From Bacillota bacterium (GTDB lineage Bacteria; Bacillota; Clostridia; Peptostreptococcales; Anaerovoracaceae), in the NCBI GenBank assembly GCA_016283945.1, contig JAEENW010000041.1, forward strand, positions 1-6,104: a DNA stretch of 6,104 bases, in the 5' to 3' direction. Within the stretch, counting starts at the first letter, position 1; every line of letters begins with the position of its first letter. The notes beneath the pieces were generated by a model. That model was given only the letters and a program-made list of their open reading frames with translations. It was not told where the DNA came from and searched no databases. This document shows positions 1-5,698 of this stretch, piece by piece. The position numbers and the translations under genes are program-made.

Positions 1-278
1 TGGCCAGCCTTTGCGCTGTCGCAGACATTGAAGGCAACTATCAGAACAGAGCCGGGCATCGGGCTCGTGATCGTTGTTCCGCCGGCAGCGGCGGGTGCAG
101 CCGCGGGAGCGGGAGCAGCAGCCGGAGCAGGGGCGGGAGCAGCGACAGGGGCAGCGGCAGGAGCGGGAGCAGCGGCGGGGGCGGCTGCAGCAGCGGGAGC
201 CGGAGCGGCGGCGGAGCCGGCCTCTTCGACTTCGACGTAGTACGCCTTGCCGTTAACTGTGATGTTGTATTTCTTCAT
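1..278 (-). CDS. Biotin carrier subunit of a sodium-pump type decarboxylase (N-terminal part, cut by window edge)
   Basis: This partial gene shows its first 92 codons. It should be the biotin carrier (MmdC/OadA-C-like) that shuttles CO2 from the carboxyltransferase to the membrane decarboxylase subunit. The protein starts MKKYNITVNGKAYYVEVEEA, a typical carrier N-terminus. Residues 23-65 follow as a linker made only of Ala and Pro except Val45. The biotinyl domain then opens with TSPMPGSVLIVAF (71-83), matching the usual P-M-P-G entry. The biotinylated Lys of the expected EAMKM motif lies beyond the left edge and is not seen. Where the family usually has V-G-D, this protein has V-C-D (85-87). 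The ATG is supported by an AGGAG 7 nt upstream and sits 3 nt after the stop of the OadG-like gene, so the two are probably translationally coupled. The family call is firm; the exact subunit name depends on the decarboxylase substrate. Confidence 0.9.
   Translation of the reverse strand, partial: MKKYNITVNGKAYYVEVEEAGSAAAPAPAAAAAPAAAPAPAAAPVAAPAPAPAAAPAPAAAPAAAGGTTITSPMPGSVLIVAFNVCDSAKAG
84..212 (-). repeat. Ala/Pro-coding low-complexity tract (flexible linker of the biotin carrier)
   Basis: Codons 23-65 of the biotin carrier gene are all Ala (GCN) or Pro (CCN) apart from one Val. On the plus strand this reads as an irregular gcggga/gcagca/gcgggg repeat. Such linkers give the biotinyl domain reach between active sites. 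The units are imperfect and use mixed synonymous codons, so the protein composition appears to be maintained rather than the DNA repeat. Slippage-driven length variation between strains is plausible. Confidence 0.85.
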
Positions 279-281
279 GAC

Positions 282-713
282 TTAACTCCTCTTCTGAATT
301 GAGATTCTGCGGCTGCCGAAGAGCTCTTCTCTGCCGCTTGCCGTCCAGCCGGATTCCACCGGCGCACGGTAAATGTTTTTGACGATCCCGGTGCCTCCGG
401 TCAGGGAAGCGACCGCCGCTGCAATGACGGCGATTATCTCATCGTCGTCTTCGACGACTGCCGCCGTCGCCGTTCTAGCGGCGGCGGCTGTCGTAGGGAG
501 CGATTCAGCCGGTGCGGCAGTTTTTGCAGCTTCCTTGTTGGCCTTTCGGGACATTATGCCGTGCATGATCTTGGTCGCGAACATAAGGACTATCAACGCG
601 ATAAAGGTTATTCCGAGACCGAGGATCATGGTGTACAGGCCGCCTGTCATCTTCTGACCGAAAGACAGCTGTTCAAAGAGGGAAGGGTCCTTCATCATGG
701 CCATTAGGTCCAT
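282..713 (-). CDS. OadG-family small membrane subunit of a sodium-pump decarboxylase
   Basis: This 143-residue protein resembles the gamma subunit of oxaloacetate decarboxylase and the delta subunit (MmdD) of methylmalonyl-CoA decarboxylase. Those subunits hold the peripheral carboxyltransferase to the membrane pump. A short N-terminus is followed by one hydrophobic segment at about residues 24-49 (GLYTMILGLGITFIALIVLM). A basic stretch, HGIMSRKANK (51-60), and an Ala/Thr-rich linker (about 61-87) come next. The conserved C-terminal block is an acidic patch and short helix, DDDEIIAVIAAAVASL (89-104). The tail is positively charged and contains YRAPVESGW. The length and this order of elements fit the family. 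The ATG at 713 has GAGGTG 6 nt upstream; Met4 and Met6 are possible alternatives but are less well placed. It lies between the carboxyltransferase gene (34 nt gap) and the biotin carrier gene (3 nt gap), the arrangement expected of a decarboxylase operon. Confidence 0.9.
   Translation of the reverse strand: MDLMAMMKDPSLFEQLSFGQKMTGGLYTMILGLGITFIALIVLMFATKIMHGIMSRKANKEAAKTAAPAESLPTTAAAARTATAAVVEDDDEIIAVIAAAVASLTGGTGIVKNIYRAPVESGWTASGREELFGSRRISIQKRS
286..290 (-). promoter_or_regulatory. Ribosome binding site of the biotin carrier gene
   Basis: AGGAG on the minus strand lies 7 nt before the ATG at 278 and inside the last codons of the OadG-like gene. It fixes the start of the partial carrier gene and suggests translational coupling. 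Confidence 0.8.
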
Positions 714-719
714 TGACTA

Positions 720-725
720 CACCTC
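720..725 (-). promoter_or_regulatory. Ribosome binding site of the OadG-like gene
   Basis: GAGGTG on the minus strand lies 6 nt before the ATG at 713, in the 34-nt gap after the carboxyltransferase stop. It favours Met1 over Met4 or Met6. Confidence 0.65.
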
Positions 726-747
726 ACTTTTCGGGTTCCTGCGCGGA

Positions 748-2283
748 TCAGAGCGGAATGTTGCCGTGCTTCTTAGCAGGCAACGACTCACGCTTGCCGG
801 CGCAGACGTCAATGGCATTGATGATGCGTACTCTTGTCTCGGAAGGCAGGATAACATCGTCAATATAGCCCATCTCAGCCGCCTTATACGGACCGGAGAA
901 CTTTTCTCTGTACTCCTCGATCCGCTCTTTGCGGCGCTGCTCGGGATCTTCCGCTTTTGCTATCTCGTTCTTGAAAATGATGTTTGCCGCACCTTCAGCG
1001 CCCATGACTGCGATCTCGGATGTGGGCCATGCGAAAGCAAGATCCGCACCAAGAGCTCTGCAGCACATGCCTATGTAAGCGCCGCCGTATGCCTTTCTGG
1101 TTACGACCGTAATCTTCGGCACTGTGGCTTCGCTGTAGGCATAAAGCATCTTCGCGCCGTGGCGGATGATGCCGCCGTATTCCTGGGCAGTTCCGGGCAG
1201 GAAGCCGGGAACATCGACGAAGGTGACGAGCGGGATGTTGAACGCGTCGCAGCGGCGGATGAATCTCGCCGCTTTGTCGGATGCGTTGACATCGAGGCAG
1301 CCGGCCTGGACTTTAGGCTGGTTGGCGATTATGCCGACAGTCTTGCCGCCCATTCTGGCAAAGCAGGTGATGATGTTCGGCGCATAGAGCTGCTGAACAT
1401 CTACGATCTCTCCGTTGTCGACTACGCTGCGGATAACGGCGTACATGTCATACGGCTTGTTGGGGTTATCCGGTACGATGGTGTCCAGATCCGGGCACAG
1501 ACGGTTGATGTCGTCGGTGGGTGCGAAGCTGGGCGGAAGTTCAGCGTTGTTGGAGGGGAGATACGAGAGGAGAAGTCTGATGTGCTCGATGCAGGCGGCG
1601 TCATCCTTCGCCATGAAGTGCGCGACACCGCTTTTAGCGTTGTGCGACCTGGCGCCGCCCAGATCCTCCTGTGTCACGTTCTCGCCGGTCACGGACTTGA
1701 TGACGTCCGGACCGGTTATGAACATGTAGGAAGTCTTATCGACCATGTAGATGAAATCTGTTATTGCGGGAGAATACACCGCACCGCCGGCGCAAGGGCC
1801 CATGATCGCAGAGATCTGGGGGATGACGCCGGAAGAAATGGTGTTGCGGTAGAAGATCTTGCCAAAACCATAGAGGGCGTTGACACCTTCCTGGATCCTC
1901 GCTCCGCCGGAGTCCCAAAGGCACACGATGGGGCAGCCGTTCTGTAGCGCGTAATCCTGAACTTTGACGATCTTCTCGGCATGGTATTCACCGAGCGAAC
2001 CGCCGCTGACGGTGAAGTCTTGAGCGAAAGCGTAGACCATCCTGCCGTTGATGCGGCCGTAGCCGGTAACGACGCCGTCGCCGGGATGGGGCTTCATGCC
2101 GAAATCAGTGCATCTGCTGGTGACGAATGCATCGAGCTCGACAAAGCTGTTCTCGTCAAAGAGAAGTTTAAGACGCTCTCTGGCTGTCAGCTTGCCCTTG
2201 GCGTGCTGGGAGTCTATCTTTTTTTCGCCTCCGCCCAGAGCTAATTCAGCTCTAAGCTGCTGCAGCTGTTCGTTTTTGTTCAT
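748..2283 (-). CDS. mmdA: Carboxyltransferase (alpha) subunit, methylmalonyl-CoA decarboxylase / propionyl-CoA carboxylase beta family
   Basis: This 511-residue protein has the full length of MmdA/PccB (about 510). It should move the carboxyl group from a malonyl-CoA-type substrate to biotin in the cytosol. It carries two crotonase-type halves. The N-terminal half has WDSGGARIQEG (123-133) and GPCAGGAVYSPAITDF (162-177), which form the acyl-CoA oxyanion hole. The C-terminal half has DVPGFLPGTAQEYGGIIRHG (357-376) and KAYGGAYIG (397-405), the biotin side. The C-terminus KKHGNIPL is typical of the family. The position after AYGGAY, corresponding by my alignment to residue 422 of Streptomyces PccB (Asp, a known acyl-chain selectivity site), is Ile404. 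That leaves open malonyl-CoA instead of, or besides, methylmalonyl-CoA. The adjacent OadG and biotin-carrier genes, with no biotin carboxylase gene in view, argue for a decarboxylase rather than an ATP-using carboxylase. Glutaconyl-CoA decarboxylase alpha is less likely because it is longer (about 587). Confidence 0.93.
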   Translation of the reverse strand: MNKNEQLQQLRAELALGGGEKKIDSQHAKGKLTARERLKLLFDENSFVELDAFVTSRCTDFGMKPHPGDGVVTGYGRINGRMVYAFAQDFTVSGGSLGEYHAEKIVKVQDYALQNGCPIVCLWDSGGARIQEGVNALYGFGKIFYRNTISSGVIPQISAIMGPCAGGAVYSPAITDFIYMVDKTSYMFITGPDVIKSVTGENVTQEDLGGARSHNAKSGVAHFMAKDDAACIEHIRLLLSYLPSNNAELPPSFAPTDDINRLCPDLDTIVPDNPNKPYDMYAVIRSVVDNGEIVDVQQLYAPNIITCFARMGGKTVGIIANQPKVQAGCLDVNASDKAARFIRRCDAFNIPLVTFVDVPGFLPGTAQEYGGIIRHGAKMLYAYSEATVPKITVVTRKAYGGAYIGMCCRALGADLAFAWPTSEIAVMGAEGAANIIFKNEIAKAEDPEQRRKERIEEYREKFSGPYKAAEMGYIDDVILPSETRVRIINAIDVCAGKRESLPAKKHGNIPL

Positions 2284-2290
2284 GTGCTAT

Positions 2291-2296
2291 TCTCCT
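2291..2296 (-). promoter_or_regulatory. Ribosome binding site of the carboxyltransferase gene
   Basis: AGGAGA on the minus strand lies 7 nt before the ATG at 2283, within the 36-nt gap after the aldehyde dehydrogenase stop. It fixes the start and shows no room for a separate promoter of usual size, so the gene is probably co-transcribed with the dehydrogenase. Confidence 0.8.
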
Positions 2297-2319
2297 AGTC
2301 GATTTGAATAGAGTGGGTT

Positions 2320-3723
2320 TTATTTGCCCATGTGCGGGAAGAGGTCCTTATCGTCGGGAACGACTTCTTCGATCGGGAAGGAGACCCATGTGGTGTTGAG
2401 GAAGTGCTTGTAGGTGATGTTCTCAGAAGCGCTGTTGCCGCCCCAGGTGCCGCAGCCAAGGGAGAGGGTGAACGGCATGCCGTTGTTCCAGTTACCGCTG
2501 TTGGCCTGGCTGGTAGCCTGGTTGACCATGACTCTGGAGGTGAAGGTCTTCTCAGCGAGCTTGAGAGCGTTCTCACGGCTGGTGGTGTGGATGCCGCAGC
2601 TGTGGCCCTTGCCGCAGACTTCGTGAATGTTGTTGACGCACTCGATCATCTCGTCGAGGGTGTCTCTCTTGTAGACAGCGAGAACGACGGAGAGCTTCTC
2701 GTTGGACAGCGGGTGCTCAGCAAGTCCGAAACCGTCATATTCGCAGATGATGAAGGTCCTGTCTTCGGGGATCTTGATGCCGGCCATCTCGCCGATGGTC
2801 TGAGCGGTCTGAGCGGACACCTTGGTGTTGAACTTGCCGCCCGGGAACATCATGGCCTCGAGAGCCTTGGTCTCTTCTGCGGTGCAGAGGTAGCCGCCCT
2901 CTTTAACGAGCTTCGGCAGGAACTCGTCGTAGATGTCGCTCTGAACGACGAGGGAGTTATCGGAAGAGCAGGAAGTAGCCCAGTCGAATATCTTGGAGAT
3001 GCGGATGAGCTCGGCAGCCTTGTCGAGATCAGCAGTGTCATCTACGCAGACAACAGCGTTGCCGGCGCCGACGCCGTATGCCGGGGTACCGGAGGAGTAA
3101 GCAGCCTTGACAAGTCCGCCGCCGCCGGTCGCCATAACGAGGTCGCACTGAGCCATGAGCTCGGTGGAGTCTTCCATACGCGGGCTGGGGATGGAGATGA
3201 TAAGATCTTCAGGAGCGCCGTATCTCTTCAGAACGCCGCGGAGGCACTCGCAGATCTCATAGTTGGTCTGCTTCGTACGCGGATGCGGGCTGAAGATGAT
3301 GGAGTTGCGGGTCTTGATGGCGTTGAGGGACTTGATGACCGGAGTAGCCTCGGGGTTGGTGCAGGGAACGATACCGCCGATGACGCCGACGGGCTTTACG
3401 AACTTTACGATGCCCTTCTCGGTGTCGGTCTCAATGATGCCCATGGACTGGACGTGCTGGATGTCTCTCCAAACGCCTCTGATCTTCTTGCGGAGCTTGC
3501 CGCACTTGGACTCGTAGTTGCCGAGCTTGGACTCTTCTGCAGCGAGTTTGCCGAGTCTCTGTACGTTCTCTTCTCTGGTGATCTCATATGCCATTGCTTC
3601 GCAGAGAAGGTCGACCTGCTCCTGCGTGTATTCGGCGATCACTTTCTGAGCAGCTCTGGAGCGCTCGATAAGGCCAGCAACATATTCCTTTGCGGGCAGG
3701 GGAGAATATTCGGGTGAGTACAT
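2320..3723 (-). CDS. CoA-acylating aldehyde dehydrogenase (SauS/SucD-like)
   Basis: This 467-residue enzyme should interconvert an aldehyde and its acyl-CoA with NAD(P). The cofactor region holds VPCTNPEATPVIKSLNAIKT (119-138), followed by IIFSPHPRTKQT, as in AdhE and related acylating enzymes. A Gly-rich loop, ATGGGGLVKAA (198-208), precedes the GTPAYGVGAGNAV block (212-224). The likely catalytic cysteine is Cys252 in FDWATSCSSDNSLVV. The C-terminal third has SLGCGTWGGNSASENITYKH (421-440), recalling sulfoacetaldehyde (SauS) and succinate-semialdehyde (SucD) CoA-acylating dehydrogenases more than EutE/PduP. No microcompartment-targeting N-terminal helix is evident, and there is no fused alcohol dehydrogenase as in AdhE. 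The start is set by AAGGAG 9 nt upstream. It precedes the decarboxylase genes by 36 nt, so its acyl-CoA may feed or come from that enzyme. Family is firm; the aldehyde (acet-, propion-, malonate-semi-, succinate-semi- or sulfoacetaldehyde) cannot be read from sequence. Confidence 0.92.
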   Translation of the reverse strand: MYSPEYSPLPAKEYVAGLIERSRAAQKVIAEYTQEQVDLLCEAMAYEITREENVQRLGKLAAEESKLGNYESKCGKLRKKIRGVWRDIQHVQSMGIIETDTEKGIVKFVKPVGVIGGIVPCTNPEATPVIKSLNAIKTRNSIIFSPHPRTKQTNYEICECLRGVLKRYGAPEDLIISIPSPRMEDSTELMAQCDLVMATGGGGLVKAAYSSGTPAYGVGAGNAVVCVDDTADLDKAAELIRISKIFDWATSCSSDNSLVVQSDIYDEFLPKLVKEGGYLCTAEETKALEAMMFPGGKFNTKVSAQTAQTIGEMAGIKIPEDRTFIICEYDGFGLAEHPLSNEKLSVVLAVYKRDTLDEMIECVNNIHEVCGKGHSCGIHTTSRENALKLAEKTFTSRVMVNQATSQANSGNWNNGMPFTLSLGCGTWGGNSASENITYKHFLNTTWVSFPIEEVVPDDKDLFPHMGK

Positions 3724-3732
3724 TTGTATTTG

Positions 3733-3738
3733 CTCCTT
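3733..3738 (-). promoter_or_regulatory. Ribosome binding site of the aldehyde dehydrogenase gene
   Basis: AAGGAG (inside GAAAGGAG) on the minus strand lies 9 nt before the ATG at 3723. It is in an AT-rich stretch at the end of the 279-nt leader and fixes the start codon. Confidence 0.8.
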
Positions 3739-3778
3739 TCAAATTGTTATTAACTGTTTTGTGTGCTGACTTCCGGTA

Positions 3779-3820
3779 TCAGCAAAAAGGGAACAACTGC
3801 TTCGAAGCTTTAAGTCGCAT
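3779..3820 (-). other. Possible 13-codon upstream reading frame in the leader
   Basis: An ATG at 3820 opens a frame encoding MRLKASKQLFPFC, ending at TGA 3779-3781, about 55 nt before the aldehyde dehydrogenase start. A weak GGGGA lies upstream within the 10-bp inverted repeat, and the ATG itself is within the 3' arm of the overlapping 7-bp repeat. A frame this short arises often by chance, so this is only a candidate leader peptide. Confidence 0.15.
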
Positions 3821-3869
3821 TTACGAGCTTCCCCAAATGCGTCGTATATTGCGATGTCCTTGGGGAAGC
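3816..3869 (-). repeat. Overlapping inverted repeats (alternative hairpins or pseudoknot)
   Basis: GCTTCCCCAA at 3827-3836 is perfectly complementary to TTGGGGAAGC at 3860-3869, a 10-bp stem with a 23-nt loop. CGCATTT at 3816-3822 is perfectly complementary to AAATGCG at 3835-3841, a 7-bp stem. In RNA order the arms interleave (first stem 5', second stem 5', first stem 3', second stem 3'). They could form an H-type pseudoknot after giving up two pairs, or act as mutually exclusive hairpins. Neither stem is followed by a U-run on the minus strand. Confidence 0.55.
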
Positions 3870-3880
3870 CCGCAGATACG

Positions 3881-3917
3881 GCACTGCCGCAGGGCAGGAA
3901 GCGTATTCCTGCAGTGC
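3881..3917 (-). repeat. Two-part inverted repeat in the leader
   Basis: GCAGGAA (3894-3900) pairs with TTCCTGC (3906-3912) around a 5-nt loop. GCACT (3881-3885) pairs with AGTGC (3913-3917) directly outside it, leaving an 8-nt one-sided bulge. A competing outer pairing also exists: CTGCCG (3884-3889) with CGGCAG (3928-3933). Together they indicate a stable stem upstream of the overlapping repeats at 3816-3869. Confidence 0.5.
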
Positions 3918-3956
3918 TCGTGAGCTTCGGCAGCACAAAGCCGTTCAACGGGTTTA

Positions 3957-3990
3957 TCCCCGCTCCCGGCCGGCAGGACGGGAGCGGGGA
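3957..3990 (-). terminator. Strong 12-bp hairpin after the FAD oxidoreductase gene (no U-run)
   Basis: TCCCCGCTCCCG (3957-3968) and CGGGAGCGGGGA (3979-3990) are perfect inverted copies with a 10-nt loop, beginning 12 nt past the FAD gene stop. Eleven of the twelve pairs before the loop are in a very GC-rich stem. The position fits a terminator or an mRNA 3'-end stabiliser. On the minus strand it is followed by TAAACC rather than a T-run, so a classical intrinsic terminator is not supported. It may be partial, factor-dependent, or a processing barrier that sets different levels for the two halves of the cluster. Confidence 0.45.
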
Positions 3991-4002
3991 GACCGGTTAT
4001 GC

Positions 4003-5685
4003 TTATTTGTGGTTGGCTTCCCAGTATTCCGGATCCAGGGTGCGGTAGTAGCTGCCGCAGAGATCCAGCGGGTTGAAGGCCTTCTTTACCAGATACTGAT
4101 AGATCTGGAGGCCGGGCTGAGGCGAGTTGACGAACATTGCGTTCTGCTCGTCCTGGGTGTAGTAGTAACCGGTGTCAGGATGACGCGCGGTCATGTTCCA
4201 GTTGCCCATATCTGCGCCGAAACCGTACTTGTCGCAGAGCTTCTGGCTGTAGTTCTGGATGAAGTCGCAGCAGTCCTTGATGCTCTGACGGTCATGACGG
4301 TCGAACCACTGGAAGAACTCATAGCCGGTGATACCGCCGCCGCCGAGGGTGGACAGAGCGCCCATCTCGGAGTCGCCGCCGGTAGCAGCAAGACCATTGT
4401 GGGTCTTGTCGAACTCTTCACGCAGCTCGTGATACTCTTCCATGACCTTGGAGGTGACGAATACGTTGTTGGACAGACCGCCGGAACCTTCGTAAGAGGA
4501 GCAGAGAGTGTAGTTGAGGTTCTTGTGGCCGAGACGGAGGAGATAGAGAAGTACCCAGTCGTGGACTTCAGGCTGGAGCATGAACTCGTTCTTCCAGCCG
4601 CCGACACGGCGGAGGATCTCGTCGATGGCTTTCTCTTTCCACTCCAGGTCGCGCTTGGTCATACCGACGATGACGACCTGAAGGTCTATGCGGCATTTCT
4701 CGGTCTGTTCCTTGATGAACGGGTCGGCCATGTATTTGGGCAGGTCAGCAAGCTGTCCGCCGGGCTCGATCAGGAGCTTGATCATGGCGAGCTTGATGTA
4801 GCGGCCCCACATGTTGTACTGTCTGTGGCCGAGGTAGGCGATATCCTGGTTCTGGGAGAGGAAGTTGATGGTGTTTGCATAGCCGTCCCAGTCAGGGAAG
4901 TTGAGAGTATAGGTCTTGAGGTTCCACGTGGGAACGAGTTTGTAAGCGGGAACGGTGCCGTAGGTCGGCAGGCAGGTCGGGCCGGGCCACGGATGCAGAC
5001 GGACTGCAAGTCTCGTGCAGACGCCGAAGGAGCCTGCAGTACCCTGAGCGCCGCGGAGGATAGCTCTGACGGAGGGGCCGGGGCCTTCGCCGCAGAACCA
5101 GTCGCCGCCGGATCCGAGAGTACCAGTGCGGAGGAGGTCGCCGTTAGGCAGGACCCACTCGACAGCGAGGAAGTTTTCGGAGGCAACGCCCATGAAGCAG
5201 GAGGACGGACCGAAAGCGACCCAGCTGGAGGCACCTGCGAGGGTGGAGCTGGAGCAGCCGACACCGGCCATGTTGACGTTGAAGCCTCTCTTCATGGCCT
5301 CGACCTGTACTACAGCGCCGATGGCGTAGGGCTCAACTACAACGTACTGATCTCTTTCGTGGAACTCCATCTTCTTCATGCGCTTCATGTCGATCTGGAG
5401 GGAGTCGTCGTCGCCGATGTAACCCATTACGGACCAGAAGGTGGTAGCGGCCTTGAAGGGGATGTTGTATTTGTTGCAGATCTTAACGATGGCCTGAACT
5501 TCCTCGGTGCAGCCGGGCATGATGACCGCGCCGGGCATCGGGGACTTGACATCGTAAGGTCCGAAGTGAGCGGAGGACTGGGAATTGATAACTCTGTAGG
5601 ACTCGCGCATCGCTATGTCCTGGGAGACGTTATTCTTTCCTACGACCAGCTCTAATTCTTTATAAGCGTCCTGATTGAATGCCAT
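4003..5685 (-). CDS. FAD-binding oxidoreductase, GlcD/VAO (PCMH) type
   Basis: This 560-residue flavoprotein probably oxidises a hydroxy acid or alcohol and passes electrons to the Fe-S partner encoded just upstream. The FAD domain covers about residues 45-235. It opens with SPMPGAVIMPGCTEEVQAIV (48-67), continues through GVGCSSSTLAGASSW (141-155) and VEWVLPNGDLLRTGT (175-189), and ends with GPGPSVRAILRGAQGTAGSF (201-220). The remainder is a substrate domain ending in AFNPLDLCGSYYRTLDPEYW. It is somewhat longer than typical GlcD (about 500). The loop after the first strand reads IPFKAATTFWSVMGY (75-89), where most relatives have a Pro...Arg-Gly-x-Gly-Thr loop binding the FAD pyrophosphate. 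No signal peptide or membrane segment is evident. AGGAGG, overlapping the stop of the Fe-S gene, fixes the start. Family is secure, substrate unknown; 2-hydroxy acids are a guess from the GlcD/GlcF analogy. Confidence 0.88.
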   Translation of the reverse strand: MAFNQDAYKELELVVGKNNVSQDIAMRESYRVINSQSSAHFGPYDVKSPMPGAVIMPGCTEEVQAIVKICNKYNIPFKAATTFWSVMGYIGDDDSLQIDMKRMKKMEFHERDQYVVVEPYAIGAVVQVEAMKRGFNVNMAGVGCSSSTLAGASSWVAFGPSSCFMGVASENFLAVEWVLPNGDLLRTGTLGSGGDWFCGEGPGPSVRAILRGAQGTAGSFGVCTRLAVRLHPWPGPTCLPTYGTVPAYKLVPTWNLKTYTLNFPDWDGYANTINFLSQNQDIAYLGHRQYNMWGRYIKLAMIKLLIEPGGQLADLPKYMADPFIKEQTEKCRIDLQVVIVGMTKRDLEWKEKAIDEILRRVGGWKNEFMLQPEVHDWVLLYLLRLGHKNLNYTLCSSYEGSGGLSNNVFVTSKVMEEYHELREEFDKTHNGLAATGGDSEMGALSTLGGGGITGYEFFQWFDRHDRQSIKDCCDFIQNYSQKLCDKYGFGADMGNWNMTARHPDTGYYYTQDEQNAMFVNSPQPGLQIYQYLVKKAFNPLDLCGSYYRTLDPEYWEANHK

Positions 5686-5692
5686 TGTTTTA

Positions 5693-5698
5693 CCTCCT
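5693..5698 (-). promoter_or_regulatory. Consensus ribosome binding site overlapping the upstream stop codon
   Basis: TAAGGAGGT on the minus strand contains the TAA stop of the Fe-S protein gene (5698-5700) and a perfect AGGAGG. It lies 7 nt before the ATG at 5685. The stop and the ribosome binding site share a base, so the two genes are very likely translationally coupled and their products made in fixed ratio, as expected for a complex. Confidence 0.88.

Larger units (their letters stand above)
3724..4002 (-). other. 279-bp gap without a convincing gene; candidate structured leader RNA
   Basis: This is by far the longest gap in the window, set between the FAD oxidoreductase stop and the aldehyde dehydrogenase start; the other gaps visible here are 3 to 36 nt. 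Its upstream half is GC-rich and dense in inverted repeats, and its last 60 nt before the start are AT-rich. It contains a 12-bp hairpin right after the FAD gene, a two-part stem at 3881-3917, and a 10-bp inverted repeat that overlaps a second 7-bp repeat at 3816-3869. It also has a perfect palindrome GCTTCGAAGC at 3799-3808. I see no clear sigma-70 promoter and recognise no known riboswitch consensus. A 69-codon minus-strand frame starting from TTG at 3948 is open, but it has no ribosome binding site and no recognisable motif. Confidence 0.5.

Noticed and set aside
28..256. Plus-strand frames rich in Ala/Gly or Arg/Gln over the left end
   Set aside because: They are other-frame readings of the Ala/Pro linker of the biotin carrier gene on the minus strand.
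697..1947. Plus-strand open frame of 416 codons opposite the carboxyltransferase gene
   Set aside because: It is a mirror of the GC-ending codon use of a certain gene. It has no recognisable motifs, and the minus-strand product is a clear full-length family member.
2332..3717. Plus-strand open frame of 461 codons opposite the aldehyde dehydrogenase gene
   Set aside because: It almost exactly shadows the real gene, its product is a composition-biased Val/Asp/Gly/Leu-rich string without domains, and there is no ribosome binding site of note.
3739..3948. 69-codon minus-strand frame in the gap before the aldehyde dehydrogenase gene
   Set aside because: It needs a TTG start without a ribosome binding site, overlaps the inverted repeats, and matches no family I know. 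A decayed gene cannot be excluded.
3941..3951. Short inverted repeat CCGTT-C-AACGG
   Set aside because: Five base pairs around one base cannot form a hairpin, and a palindrome this short is expected by chance.
3724..4002. Cobalamin riboswitch, suggested by GCACTGCCGC-like and GGGGAAG-like strings and the possible B12-linked methylmalonyl-CoA chemistry
   Set aside because: The conserved core and B12-box order of that riboswitch are not present on either strand as far as I can read. The resemblance is limited to short strings.
4009..5655. Plus-strand open frame of 548 codons opposite the FAD oxidoreductase gene
   Set aside because: The length is striking, but the frame follows from rare use of codons whose complements are stops (TTA, CTA, TCA). 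The product has no recognisable domain, and the opposite strand has a strong start signal and conserved motifs.
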